From contig NZ_CP047420.1 in NCBI RefSeq assembly GCF_009866655.1, positions 2,046,001 through 2,110,000 on the forward strand: DNA of 64,000 nucleotides. Reading direction: 5' to 3'. The position numbers and the translations under genes were made by a program. This document shows, piece after piece, positions 39,882 through 48,332 of this stretch. Under the pieces are notes generated by a model that saw nothing but the letters and a program-made list of their open reading frames with translations, ran no database searches and had not been told where the DNA came from. Each line of letters starts with the position of its first letter. Within the stretch, counting starts at the first letter, position 1. The DNA comes from Rathayibacter sp. VKM Ac-2804. GTDB lineage: Bacteria > Actinomycetota > Actinomycetes > Actinomycetales > Microbacteriaceae.

Positions 39882-40370
39882 GTGAGCACACGGACCGTCG
39901 TCCGCGCCGGCCTGCGAGCGGGAGCGGTGCTCGCGCTGCTCATCGGGATCGCCGGCTGCACGTCCCCCGCCGCGCCGCCCGCCGCCGAGAGCCCGTCGGC
40001 CTCCGCCGCCCCGTCCGCACCCGAATCGGCCGCTCCCGTCGCGCTGGTGCCCGGCGGCACCGCCGAGGAGAACCTGCCCTTCTTCCGGCAGATCGTCACC
40101 GCCGCCGCCGGCTCGGATCCCGAGACCCCGGGCCGGAGCGTCGTCGACGCCCTCGTGGCCGCCGGCTTCGCGAAGGAGTCGATGCAGCTGACCGCCGACG
40201 AGACGTCGGTCGGCCTCGAGGCCGACTCCGTCCAGGTCTCGGTGAAGGCGAGCGACGCCTGCCTGATCGGGCAGTACGGGCCGAATGTGGACGGCGTGCG
40301 CGCGATCGTCGCCGCGCCGATCGCGACCGGCGCCTGCCTCATCGGCAGCACCGTCCCGCTCGACGGCTGA
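39882..40370 (+). CDS. Secreted lipoprotein of unknown function
   Basis: 162 residues. The signal peptide has a basic start (STRTVVRAGLRAG), hydrophobic core (AVLALLIGIAG) and lipobox LIGIAGC with the lipidated Cys near residue 26. A Pro/Ala/Ser spacer follows. The globular part, residues about 60-160, contains NLPFFRQIVTAAAGSDPETP, VVDALVAAGFAKESMQLTAD and two cysteines (DACLIGQYG, TGACLIGST) likely disulfide-linked. Resembles DUF6993-type lipoproteins of Microbacteriaceae (recalled family; not checked). GTG start with GGGAGGGA upstream. Precedes ettA by 209 bp. Confidence 0.82.
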   Translation: MSTRTVVRAGLRAGAVLALLIGIAGCTSPAAPPAAESPSASAAPSAPESAAPVALVPGGTAEENLPFFRQIVTAAAGSDPETPGRSVVDALVAAGFAKESMQLTADETSVGLEADSVQVSVKASDACLIGQYGPNVDGVRAIVAAPIATGACLIGSTVPLDG

Positions 40371-40579
40371 GCCGACGGCAGGAGCCGGAGCACGGAGCCG
40401 AACGCCACGAGCCTCCAGCCGGTATCCTCGGTACCGGCCCGGCCTCCGACCTTCCCGCCCGCGCTCCCGCGTGCGGTGGTCGATCACCGGCGACATTCCG
40501 GCCGAGGGGCACCCGAGCAACGGGGCGCCCGCGGCGGAGAGCGGGGCTCCGAGAACGTACGAGCGGTTGAGGGACTGAA

Positions 40580-42262
40580 GTGGCTGAATACATTTACTCG
40601 ATGGTGCGCGCCCGCAAGGCGGTCGGCGACAAGCTGATCCTGGACGACGTCACCATGTCGTTCCTGCCCGGAGCGAAGATCGGCGTGGTCGGCCCGAACG
40701 GCGCCGGCAAGTCGACGATCCTGAAGATCATGGCGGGGCTCGACACCCCCAGCAACGGCGAGGCGCGGCTGAGCCCGGGCTACACCGTCGGCATCCTGAT
40801 GCAGGAGCCGGAGCTCGACGAGACCAAGACGGTGCTCGAGAACGTCCAGGAGGGCGTCGGCGAGATCAAGGGCAAGATCGACCGCTTCAACGAGATCTCG
40901 CTGGCGATGGCCGACCCGGACGCCGACTTCGACACGCTCCTCGCCGAGATGGGCACCCTGCAGGAGGCCATCGACGCCGCCGACGCCTGGGACCTCGACT
41001 CGCAGCTCGAGCAGGCGATGGACGCGCTGCGCACCCCGCCGGGAGACTCGCCCGTCACCAGTCTCTCCGGCGGCGAGAAGCGCCGCGTGGCGCTGACCAA
41101 GCTCCTGCTGCAGAAGCCCGACCTGCTGCTGCTGGACGAGCCCACCAACCACCTCGACGCCGAGAGCGTGCTCTGGCTCGAGCAGTTCCTCTCCAAGTAC
41201 CCCGGCGCCGTCCTCGCCGTCACCCACGACCGGTACTTCCTCGACAACGTCGCGGAGTGGATCGCCGAGGTCGACCGCGGCCACCTCTACCCGTACGAGG
41301 GCAACTACTCGACCTACCTCGAGAAGAAGAGCGCGCGCCTCGAGGTGCAGGGCAAGAAGGACGCGAAGCTCGCCAAGCGCCTGACCACCGAGCTCGAGTG
41401 GGTCCGCAGCAACGCCAAGGGCCGCCAGACCAAGTCGAAGTCGCGCCTCGCGCGCTACGAGGAGATGGCGGCGGAGGCCGAGAAGACGCGCGTCCTCGAC
41501 TTCGAGGAGATCGTCATCCCGGTCGGCCCGCGCCTGGGCTCGCAGGTCATCGACGCGAAGAAGCTGCACAAGTCCTTCGGCGACCGCGTCCTGATCGACG
41601 ACCTCAGCTTCACACTGCCGCGCAACGGCATCGTCGGCGTCATCGGCCCGAACGGCGTCGGCAAGACCACGCTGTTCAAGACCATCGTCGGCTTCGAGCC
41701 GCTCGACTCGGGCGACCTGCGGATCGGCGAGACGGTCGACATCTCCTACGTCGACCAGACCCGCGGCGGCATCGACCCGAACAAGAACCTGTGGGAGGTC
41801 GTCTCCGACGGGCACGACTACATCCAGGTCGGCAAGACCGAGATCCCCTCGCGGGCCTACGTCTCGCAGTTCGGCTTCAAGGGCCCGGACCAGCAGAAGC
41901 GCGCCGGCATCCTCTCCGGTGGCGAGCGCAACCGCCTCAACCTGGCGCTGACGCTCAAGCAGGGCGGCAACCTGCTCCTGCTCGACGAGCCCACCAACGA
42001 CCTGGACATCGAGACGCTCGGCAGCCTCGAGAACGCGCTGCTCGAGTTCCCCGGCTGCGCCGTGGTGATCACCCACGATCGCTGGTTCCTCGACCGGATC
42101 GCGACGCACATCCTCTCCTACGAGGGCACGGAGGACGACCCGGCGAACTGGTACTGGTTCGAGGGCAACTTCGAGTCCTACGAGCAGAACAAGATCGAGC
42201 GCCTCGGCCCGGACGCGGCGAAGCCGCACCGCTCCGCGTACCGCAAGCTCACCCGCGACTGA
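40580..42262 (+). CDS. ettA: Energy-dependent translational throttle protein EttA (ABC-F)
   Basis: 560 residues, two ABC domains without membrane parts. Walker A GPNGAGKST (near 38) and GPNGVGKTT (near 356). Signatures LSGGEKRRVAL and LSGGERNRLNL, Walker B LLLLDEPTNHLDAES and LLLLDEPTNDLDIE. The inter-domain linker has the basic EttA pattern (RQTKSKSRLARYEEMAAEAE). Starts MAEYIYSMVRARKAVGDK, as in EttA. Binds the ribosomal E site and gates the first peptide bond according to ATP/ADP. GTG start with GAGGGA upstream. TGATG overlap with the thioesterase gene. Confidence 0.96.
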   Translation: MAEYIYSMVRARKAVGDKLILDDVTMSFLPGAKIGVVGPNGAGKSTILKIMAGLDTPSNGEARLSPGYTVGILMQEPELDETKTVLENVQEGVGEIKGKIDRFNEISLAMADPDADFDTLLAEMGTLQEAIDAADAWDLDSQLEQAMDALRTPPGDSPVTSLSGGEKRRVALTKLLLQKPDLLLLDEPTNHLDAESVLWLEQFLSKYPGAVLAVTHDRYFLDNVAEWIAEVDRGHLYPYEGNYSTYLEKKSARLEVQGKKDAKLAKRLTTELEWVRSNAKGRQTKSKSRLARYEEMAAEAEKTRVLDFEEIVIPVGPRLGSQVIDAKKLHKSFGDRVLIDDLSFTLPRNGIVGVIGPNGVGKTTLFKTIVGFEPLDSGDLRIGETVDISYVDQTRGGIDPNKNLWEVVSDGHDYIQVGKTEIPSRAYVSQFGFKGPDQQKRAGILSGGERNRLNLALTLKQGGNLLLLDEPTNDLDIETLGSLENALLEFPGCAVVITHDRWFLDRIATHILSYEGTEDDPANWYWFEGNFESYEQNKIERLGPDAAKPHRSAYRKLTRD

Positions 42263-42735
42263 TGCGCCTGCACGTCGCCATCCCGCTGCGCTGGTCGGAC
42301 TTCGACGCCTACGCGCACGTCAACAACGCCGAGATGCTGCGCCTGCTCGAGGAGGCGCGCATCCAGGCGTTCTGGCGCCCCGACTCCCCGGAGCCGGGCG
42401 GGAGGGCGACGGCGGTGCTCGACGCCCGGCCGGGCGCGCGCACGATCAGCCTGATCGCGCGCCAGGAGATCGAGTACCTCGCGCCGATCCCGTACATGCG
42501 CGCCCCGCTCGACATCGAGCTGTGGATCGGGCGGATCGGCGGCGCGAGCCTCGAGGTCTGCTACGAGCTGTACTCCCCGGTCGGCGTCGAGCCGCGCGTG
42601 CTCTACACCAAGGCCGCCACCACGCTGGTCATGGTGACGGCCGCGACGGGCCGCCCCGAGCGCATCCCGGAGGAGCTCCGCGAGGTCTGGGCGCCGTACG
42701 TCGAGGAGCCGGTCGCCTTCTCCAAGCGGAGCTGA
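42262..42735 (+). CDS. Acyl-CoA thioesterase, YbgC/4-hydroxybenzoyl-CoA-type hotdog protein
   Basis: 157 residues. Hotdog fold with the family start IPLRWSDFDAYAHVNNAEML (Asp at the DxxxHVNNA position). Then ARQEIEYLAPIPYMRAPLDI and SLEVCYELYSP follow. Likely hydrolyses short or aromatic acyl-CoA; substrate unknown. ATG overlaps the ettA stop by one base, so it is coupled to ettA. Ends facing a second thioesterase (TesB type) on the other strand after 43 bp, whose gap contains a small GC-rich stem (GGCCCG/CGGGCC). Confidence 0.9.
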   Translation: MRLHVAIPLRWSDFDAYAHVNNAEMLRLLEEARIQAFWRPDSPEPGGRATAVLDARPGARTISLIARQEIEYLAPIPYMRAPLDIELWIGRIGGASLEVCYELYSPVGVEPRVLYTKAATTLVMVTAATGRPERIPEELREVWAPYVEEPVAFSKRS

Positions 42736-42778
42736 CGGCGGCCCGTCGGGCGGGCGGCAGCGGCGCGAGCCGGGCCGC

Positions 42779-43645
42779 TCAGCCGAGCGGGACGCGGACC
42801 ATGCCCTCCTGGGCGACGCTCGCCACCAGGCGGCCGTCCCGAGAGTAGATGCGGCCGAGCGAGAGACCGCGCCCGCCCGAGGCGCTCGGCGCCTCCTGGA
42901 CGTAGAGCAGCCACTCGTCGACGCGGGCGGGGCGGTGCCACCACATCGCGTGGTCGAGACTCGCGATCCGCAGCCCCGGGGTGATCCAGGCCGCGCCGTG
43001 CCGCCGCAGCGTCGACTCGAGGATCGTGTAGTCGCTCGCGTAGGCGAGGGCGGCGCGGTGCAGCAGCGCGTCGTCGGGCAGCGGCCCGAGCGCGCGCATC
43101 CACACGCACTGGTGCGCGGTGCGGTTCGGATCCGCGCGCAGGTAGACCGGCTGCTCGACGTGGCGGACGTCGAACGGCCGCTGGGTCGCCCAGAAGCTGC
43201 CGACCGGGTGGTCGACGCCCTTCAGCACCTCGGCGGTGCTCGGCAGCGACTCGGGGTCGGGGACGCCCTCCGGCATCGGCGTCTGGTGGTCCAGGCCCTC
43301 GTCCTCGGTCTGGAACGACGCGATCATCGAGAGGATCGGCGCGCCGTTCTGGTAGGCCTGCGTCCGCCGGGTGGCGAACGATCGGCCGTCGTGGATCCGG
43401 TCGACCGAGAAGGTGATCGGCAGCGAGACGTCGCCCGGCCGGAGGAAGTAGCCGTGCATCGAGTGCACGCTGCGCTCGTCGACGGTCCGGCCCGCCGCGA
43501 TCAGCGACTGCGCCAGCACCTGGCCGCCGAAGACGCGGCCCTCCGGCATCCACTGCGAGGGACCGGTGGAGATGTCCTCGCTGGTGCGCGCGCCCGTGTC
43601 GACGAGATCGAGGGCGGTGAGGAACGAGGAGAGCGGATCGGACAC
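42779..43645 (-). CDS. tesB: Acyl-CoA thioesterase II
   Basis: 288 residues, double-hotdog TesB. Landmarks: RVFGGQVLAQSLIAAGRTV, HSMHGYFLRPGDVSLPITFS, GRSFATRRTQAYQNGAPILS, then in the second half ASLDHAMWWHRPARVDEWLL (catalytic Asp region LDHAMWWH) and GRIYSRDGRLVASVAQEGM. Hydrolyses medium to long acyl-CoA, releasing free fatty acid. GTG start with CGGAGGTCCC directly upstream; longer frames up to 44359 are shadows. Divergent from a hypothetical gene, 58 bp apart. Confidence 0.94.
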   Translation of the reverse strand: MSDPLSSFLTALDLVDTGARTSEDISTGPSQWMPEGRVFGGQVLAQSLIAAGRTVDERSVHSMHGYFLRPGDVSLPITFSVDRIHDGRSFATRRTQAYQNGAPILSMIASFQTEDEGLDHQTPMPEGVPDPESLPSTAEVLKGVDHPVGSFWATQRPFDVRHVEQPVYLRADPNRTAHQCVWMRALGPLPDDALLHRAALAYASDYTILESTLRRHGAAWITPGLRIASLDHAMWWHRPARVDEWLLYVQEAPSASGGRGLSLGRIYSRDGRLVASVAQEGMVRVPLG

Positions 43646-43703
43646 GGGACCTCCGGGGTGTCTGCCGATCAGGAGAGCGGCCTCGGGTAAGTTTATCGAC
43701 GCG

Positions 43704-44369
43704 ATGATGTCGTCCTTCTCCCTGGCGGATCCGCCCAGCCTCTCCGATCTGCGCGTGTTCCTCGGCCGGTCCGCGCGCGTCGAGGACGGCGCCGTGCGCC
43801 TGCTCGCCCAGGACCGGATCCTGGCGGCGTACACCGCGATCCTCCAGCCGCGCGGCCTGCTCGACCGGTCCTCCACCGTGCTCGGCCTGCGCGTCTTCGC
43901 GCTCGACGAGCCCACCTCCTTCGATCGGGTGGTGCCGATCCGCGCCCTCTCCGACCGGCTCGCCCGCCTGCAGTGGGAGCCGGGGGGAGCGGACGGCAAG
44001 CCGGTCGTGCTGCCCGACGGCGACGACGCCACCGCGGGCGCCTGGGCCGGCATCTCGCCGCCGCGCGGGGGCTGGCAGCGGCGCGAGCCGGTCGATCCGG
44101 CGTTCCTCGAGAAGGTCGCCCGCGACGGCATCGACGAGATCGCCGCGGCCGTCGGCTCTGAGACCGGCGAGCAGATCGTCGGCCGCGTGCGCTCGACCGT
44201 CTGGGGCCGTCCGCTGGACGGCCTGGAGGATGTGCCCGCCGGCGCCGCCTTCGCGCTGTTCGCCCTCGGCTTCCTCGGCGCCGACGACCCCGTCGCGCTG
44301 CTCGAGAGCGGGCAGTGGCGGCGGCTCACCTCGCGGCGCGGGCACGTGCTCGTCCGCACCCCCGCCTGA
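43704..44369 (+). CDS. Hypothetical cytosolic protein
   Basis: 221 residues from ATG 43704 (or from the adjacent ATG 43707). The N-terminal half is mixed alpha/beta: LSDLRVFLGRSARVEDGAVR, then VLGLRVFALDEPTSFDRVVP. The C-terminal half includes LEKVARDGIDEIAAAVGSET, FALFALGFLGADDPVALLES and SRRGHVLVRTPA. No signal or membrane segment and no recognised catalytic motif. It looks like a well-folded conserved protein of Microbacteriaceae. There is no Shine-Dalgarno; TTTATC lies 6 nt before the ATG, so leaderless initiation is possible. Confidence 0.75.
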   Translation: MMSSFSLADPPSLSDLRVFLGRSARVEDGAVRLLAQDRILAAYTAILQPRGLLDRSSTVLGLRVFALDEPTSFDRVVPIRALSDRLARLQWEPGGADGKPVVLPDGDDATAGAWAGISPPRGGWQRREPVDPAFLEKVARDGIDEIAAAVGSETGEQIVGRVRSTVWGRPLDGLEDVPAGAAFALFALGFLGADDPVALLESGQWRRLTSRRGHVLVRTPA

Positions 44370-44396
44370 TCCGAGGCCGGCGGGAAGCGCCGAGCG

Positions 44397-44807
44397 CTAC
44401 TCCTCGAAGGTGTTGACCATCGCGTGCGCCGCGCGCTCCAGGTAGTCCCAGAGCATCGCGTCGTCCGCCGGAGCCAGCTCCAGCTCGTCGACCGCGACCC
44501 GCATGTGCGCGAGCCAGTGGTCGCGGGCCTCGGGGTTCACCTTGAACGGCTGGTGGCGCATCCGCAGCCTCGGGTGCCCGCGCTCCTGGCTGTAGGTGCC
44601 GGGGCCGCCCCAGTACTGCTCGAGGAAGCCGGTGAGCCGCTGGATCGCGCCCTCGAGGTCGTGCTCGGGGTACATCGGCCAGAGGACCTCGTCCTCGCGG
44701 ACGCCCTCGTAGAAGCGGCGGACGAGGCGCTCGAAGGTCGGTCGTCCACCGAGGTGCTCCCAGAAGGAGCGCATCGGGGGAGTGCCGCCGATCTGCAGCC
44801 CGCTCAC
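44397..44807 (-). CDS. glbO: Truncated hemoglobin, group II (GlbO type)
   Basis: 136 residues. Globin core: SFWEHLGGRPTFERLVRRFY, then WPMYPEHDLEGAIQRLTGFL and QYWGGPGTYSQERGHPRLRM. The following RHQPFKVNPEARDHWLAHMR carries the proximal His region (F8) and WG8 tryptophan typical of group II. Oxygen or NO chemistry is the usual role; not shown here. The GTG overlaps the mscS stop by 4 nt (GTGA), so it is coupled to the channel gene. Ends 27 bp from the convergent hypothetical gene. Confidence 0.93.
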   Translation of the reverse strand: MSGLQIGGTPPMRSFWEHLGGRPTFERLVRRFYEGVREDEVLWPMYPEHDLEGAIQRLTGFLEQYWGGPGTYSQERGHPRLRMRHQPFKVNPEARDHWLAHMRVAVDELELAPADDAMLWDYLERAAHAMVNTFEE

Positions 44808-45904
44808 GAGCGCGGTCCCGTCTGGGGCGGCACGGAGCCGCCGTCCTGCGGGCGCTGAGCGGGCTCAGCCGCCTTCGGCCGTCGCAGCGCCCTCGGCAGG
44901 CGCACCGGCTTGCCGTGCTCGGTCGTGACCGTGGCGGTCGGCGTCGTGCGCGGTCCCTTCACGCCGCCGACGCTCGTCGCGCCCTCGAAGCCGCTGAGCA
45001 CCACCGCGCTGAGCGAGGGCAGCTTCACGTCGAGGCTGTCCAGCGCGCGCTTCAGGCGGATGCGGAGCTCGCGCGCCACGTCGTCCTTCGCGGTGGTGCG
45101 GGTCTTCAGCACCACGCGGATGACCAGCGCGTCGTCGGCGATCGACTCGAGGCCCCAGAGCTCGGGCTTGTCGATGATCCGCGCCCGCCAGCGGCTGCTC
45201 GAGGCGAGCTCGTTCGCGGTGCTGAGGATCGTGCTCTGCACGGATTCGAGGTCGGTCTCGTAGGGCACGGCCAGGTCGATGATCACTCGCGACCAGCCCT
45301 GCGACATGTTGCCGACCCGGACGATCTCCCCGTTGCGGACGAACCAGAGTGTGCCGTTCACGTCGCGGATCTGCGTGATCCGCACGCCGACCGCCTCGAC
45401 GACGCCCGTGGCCTGACCGGTGTCGACGACGTCGCCGACGCCCAGCTGGTCCTCCGCGACCATGAACAGGCCGTTGAGGACGTCCTTGACGATGTTCTGC
45501 GCGCCGAAGCCGAGGCCGGCGCCGAGCGCGGCGGTCAGCAGCGCGAACGAGCCGATCAGGGTGTTGTCGATGGTGTTCACGATCATCACCACGGCGACGA
45601 CGACGATCAGGATCGAGCTGATGTTGTTGAGGATCGAGCCCAGCGTCCTCGTGCGCTGCACGACCCGGACGGCCGCGAGCGGAGAGGCGGCGATCGCCTG
45701 GGTGTCCTCGACCCGCTGGCGCTTCTTCACCCCCGAGACGATCTGATCGACGACGCGCCCGACGACGAAGTGCGCGATGACGCGGGCCAGCAGGGCGCCG
45801 AGCACGATCGCGAGGACGGCGACGCTCTTCCAGAAGAGCTCGGAGTCGAAGAAGGAGATGGTCGCGGCGACGGGGTCTGGGGTGGAGGTCTCGAGTAGCA
45901 GCAT
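44804..45904 (-). CDS. Small-conductance mechanosensitive channel (MscS family)
   Basis: 366 residues. Membrane helices near 20-45 (WKSVAVLAIVLGALLARVIA) and 95-120 (ILIVVVAVVMIVNTIDNTLI). The TM3-like pore region is SFALLTAALGAGLGFGAQNI with the Gly/Ala pattern, followed by the MscS beta domain (GDVVDTGQATGVVEAVGVRI). A cytosolic tail is rich in Pro/Arg/Lys. Start ATG 45904 (MLLLETSTPDPVAATI): TAGCCT lies 7 nt upstream, so leaderless; the ORF extended to 46030 would read through the divergent prp promoter. Coupled to the globin gene. Confidence 0.9.
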   Translation of the reverse strand: MLLLETSTPDPVAATISFFDSELFWKSVAVLAIVLGALLARVIAHFVVGRVVDQIVSGVKKRQRVEDTQAIAASPLAAVRVVQRTRTLGSILNNISSILIVVVAVVMIVNTIDNTLIGSFALLTAALGAGLGFGAQNIVKDVLNGLFMVAEDQLGVGDVVDTGQATGVVEAVGVRITQIRDVNGTLWFVRNGEIVRVGNMSQGWSRVIIDLAVPYETDLESVQSTILSTANELASSSRWRARIIDKPELWGLESIADDALVIRVVLKTRTTAKDDVARELRIRLKRALDSLDVKLPSLSAVVLSGFEGATSVGGVKGPRTTPTATVTTEHGKPVRLPRALRRPKAAEPAQRPQDGGSVPPQTGPRS

Positions 45905-45911
45905 CCCGTCC

Positions 45912-45917
45912 AGGCTA
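45912..45917 (-). promoter_or_regulatory. -10 hexamer TAGCCT of mscS, leaderless type
   Basis: TAGCCT on the minus strand ends 7 nt before the mscS ATG. It shares the 143-bp divergent gap with the prpB promoter. Confidence 0.5.
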
Positions 45918-45977
45918 AGGGACGGGCGCCTGCGAGCTCGGGTGACGCCGGAGGGACGCGAGGCGGCATCCGGGGGA

Positions 45978-45983
45978 TAGATT
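45978..45983 (+). promoter_or_regulatory. -10 hexamer TAGATT of prpBC
   Basis: TAGATT lies 64 nt before the prpB ATG, giving a leader of about 58 nt that ends with GGGGAAGG. No operator palindrome was recognised. Confidence 0.45.
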
Positions 45984-46047
45984 CGACGGGGGCCGGCCCG
46001 GCCTCCGCACTCCGCACCCGAACTCCGCACCAGGGGAAGGACGCCCG

Positions 46048-46959
46048 ATGCTCCACTCCACCCGGACTCCCGCCGAGAAGCGCCGCCTCTTCCGCGAGCG
46101 GCTCGCGACCGACGAGCTGCTGCAGCTGCCGGGGGCGTTCACCCCGCTGTCGGCGCGGCTGATCGAGGAGAAGGGCTTCGACGGCGTCTACGTCTCGGGC
46201 GCGGTGCTCTCGGCCGAGCTCGGCCTGCCGGACATCGGCCTGACCACGCTGAGCGAGGTCGCGAGCCGCGGCCAGCAGATCGCGCGGATGACCGACCTGC
46301 CCGTCCTGATCGACGCCGACACCGGCTTCGGCGAGCCGCTCAACGTCGCGCGCACCGTGCAGATGCTCGAGGACGCCGGAGTGACGGCCCTGCACATCGA
46401 GGACCAGGTCAATCCCAAGCGCTGCGGACACCTCGACGGGAAGGCCGTCGTCGACGAGAGCACCTCCGTGCGGCGCATCGCCGCTGCGGTCGACGCCCGC
46501 CGCGATCCGGGTCTCGTGATCATGGCCCGGACCGACATCCGCGCGCTCGACGGGCTGCAGGCCGCGATCGACCGGGCGAAGCGCCTCGTCGACGCGGGCG
46601 CCGACGCGATCTTCCCCGAGGCGATGCGAGACCTCAGCGAGTTCGAGGCCGTCCGCGCCGCGATCGACGTCCCGGTGCTGGCGAACATGACCGAGTTCGG
46701 CAAGAGCGAGCTCTTCACGACGCAGCAGCTCGCCGACGTGGGGGTGAACATCGTGATCTACCCGGTGTCGCTGCTCCGCATCGCGATGGGCGCGGCGATG
46801 CGCGCGCTCGACGCACTGAAGGCCGAGGGCTCGCTGCAGTCCGAGGTCGCCGGGATGCAGACGCGGGCCGAGCTCTACGAGCTGCTCGACTACTCGTCCT
46901 ACAGCCGCTTCGACGAGGGCGTCTTCGACTTCAGCCTCGCCGGCCACCACGGCGTCTGA
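46048..46959 (+). CDS. prpB: Methylisocitrate lyase
   Basis: Splits 2-methylisocitrate into pyruvate and succinate in the methylcitrate cycle (propionyl-CoA removal). 303 residues. Isocitrate-lyase/PEP-mutase fold: LPGAFTPLSARLIEEKGFDG, metal-site region LIDADTGFGEPLNVART, the active-site loop HIEDQVNPKRCGHLDGKAVV with KRCGH, and NMTEFGKSELFTTQQL. ATG with GGGAAGG upstream. Followed by prpC after 54 bp on the same strand. Confidence 0.95.
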   Translation: MLHSTRTPAEKRRLFRERLATDELLQLPGAFTPLSARLIEEKGFDGVYVSGAVLSAELGLPDIGLTTLSEVASRGQQIARMTDLPVLIDADTGFGEPLNVARTVQMLEDAGVTALHIEDQVNPKRCGHLDGKAVVDESTSVRRIAAAVDARRDPGLVIMARTDIRALDGLQAAIDRAKRLVDAGADAIFPEAMRDLSEFEAVRAAIDVPVLANMTEFGKSELFTTQQLADVGVNIVIYPVSLLRIAMGAAMRALDALKAEGSLQSEVAGMQTRAELYELLDYSSYSRFDEGVFDFSLAGHHGV

Positions 46960-47013
46960 GCCACGACCCAGCCGGCGGCTCCGGTCGCCGATCCGATCGC
47001 GAAGGAGCGAGCG

Positions 47014-48150
47014 ATGAGCACCACCGAGCAGGACATCCGCAAGGGACTCGTGGGGGTCGTCGTCGACGCCACGGCGATCTCGAAGGTCGATCCGGAGTCG
47101 AACTCGCTGCTGTACCGCGGCTATCCGGTGCAGGAGCTGGCGGCGTCCTGCTCCTTCGAGGAGGTGTCCTGGCTGCTGTGGAAGGGCGAGCTGCCGACGC
47201 CGGCCGAGTCCGAGCAGCTGCGCGCCTTCGAGCGAGCGCACCGGGAACCGGCACCGGAGGTGCGCGCGGTGGTCGAGCTGCTGCCGGTGACGGCGCATCC
47301 CATGGACGTCGTGCGCACCGCGGTGAGCGTGCTCGGCGCGCTCGAGGATGACCCGGACGACGAGTCGCCGGAGGCGGTCCTGGAGCGCTCGATGCGGCTC
47401 TGGGCGGTGCTGCCCGCGGTCGTCGCCGCGATCCAGCGCCGCAGGCACGGGCAGGAGCCGATCGCCGCGCGCGACGATCTCGACTACTCCGAGAACTTCC
47501 TCTGGATGACCTTCGGCGAGCTGCCCGATCCGGTGGTCGTCGACGCCTTCCGGGTGTCGCTCGTGCTGTACGCCGAGCACTCCTTCAACGCCTCGACCTT
47601 CACGGCGCGCGTGGTCACGTCGACGCTGTCGGACGTGCACTCCGCCGTGACGGCGGCGGTCGGCGCGCTGAAGGGCCCGCTGCACGGCGGGGCGAACGAG
47701 GCCGTCCTGCACGTCTTCGACGAGATCGGCATCGGGCCGGAGGCGGGGCCGCGCGCGCGGGCCTGGCTGGCGGAGGCGCTCGGGGCGAAGCGCAAGGTGA
47801 TGGGCTTCGGCCACCGCGTCTACAAGTCGGGCGACTCGCGCGTGCCGACGATGGAGGCGGCGCTCCGCCGGGTGGCGGAGCAGACCGGGGCGGACGACAT
47901 GCTCGAGCTCTACGACGCGCTGGCCGCCGAGATGAGCGAGCGCACGGGGATCCTGCCGAACCTCGACTACCCGTCCGGTCCGGCCTACCGCCTGATGGGC
48001 TTCGATACGGAGCTGTTCACGCCGCTGTTCGTCGCGGCCCGCGTCGTCGGCTGGACCGCGCACGTCCTGGAGCAGCGCGCCTCGAACGCGCTCATCCGCC
48101 CGCTGTCGGCGTACGACGGGCCGGCCCGCCGCTCGGTCCCGGAGCGCTGA
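47014..48150 (+). CDS. prpC: 2-methylcitrate synthase / citrate synthase-type
   Basis: Condenses propionyl-CoA with oxaloacetate (methylcitrate) in the cycle shared with PrpB. 378 residues. Citrate-synthase motifs: EHSFNASTFTARVVTSTLSD, GPLHGGANEAVLHVFDE (His), MGFGHRVYKSGDSRVPTMEA (His) and LPNLDYPSGPAYRLMGFDTE (Asp). Assignment to PrpC rather than GltA rests on the prpB neighbour and short form. No prpD is present in the window; a 2-methylcitrate dehydratase must come from elsewhere or from AcnD-like enzymes. Followed by a repeat element. Confidence 0.93.
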   Translation: MSTTEQDIRKGLVGVVVDATAISKVDPESNSLLYRGYPVQELAASCSFEEVSWLLWKGELPTPAESEQLRAFERAHREPAPEVRAVVELLPVTAHPMDVVRTAVSVLGALEDDPDDESPEAVLERSMRLWAVLPAVVAAIQRRRHGQEPIAARDDLDYSENFLWMTFGELPDPVVVDAFRVSLVLYAEHSFNASTFTARVVTSTLSDVHSAVTAAVGALKGPLHGGANEAVLHVFDEIGIGPEAGPRARAWLAEALGAKRKVMGFGHRVYKSGDSRVPTMEAALRRVAEQTGADDMLELYDALAAEMSERTGILPNLDYPSGPAYRLMGFDTELFTPLFVAARVVGWTAHVLEQRASNALIRPLSAYDGPARRSVPER

Positions 48151-48223
48151 CCCCGCGCCATCTCGCTGTCCAGCGGAGCCGGCGCGGCCGGCGCGGTTCC
48201 CATCGTGCGCTGTGCGCGCTCCG

Positions 48224-48321
48224 CATGCTGGTCGAGTAGCCGCGGAGCGGCGTATCGAGACCCACCCCTCCTGGTGGCGGGGGACCTCGATACGCCGCTG
48301 TGCGCGCTACTCGATCAGCAG
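48224..48321. repeat. Full inverted-repeat element between convergent prpC and pepN
   Basis: Left arm 48224-48262 (CATGCTGGTCGAGTAGCCGC at its start, GGCGTATCGAGACC at its end) and right arm 48284-48321 (ACCTCGATACGCC to ACTCGATCAGCAG). Same family as 4256 and 57610. It ends 12 bp before the pepN stop codon. Likely termination or REP-like role. Confidence 0.85.
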
Positions 48322-48332
48322 GGCCGGCGTGC

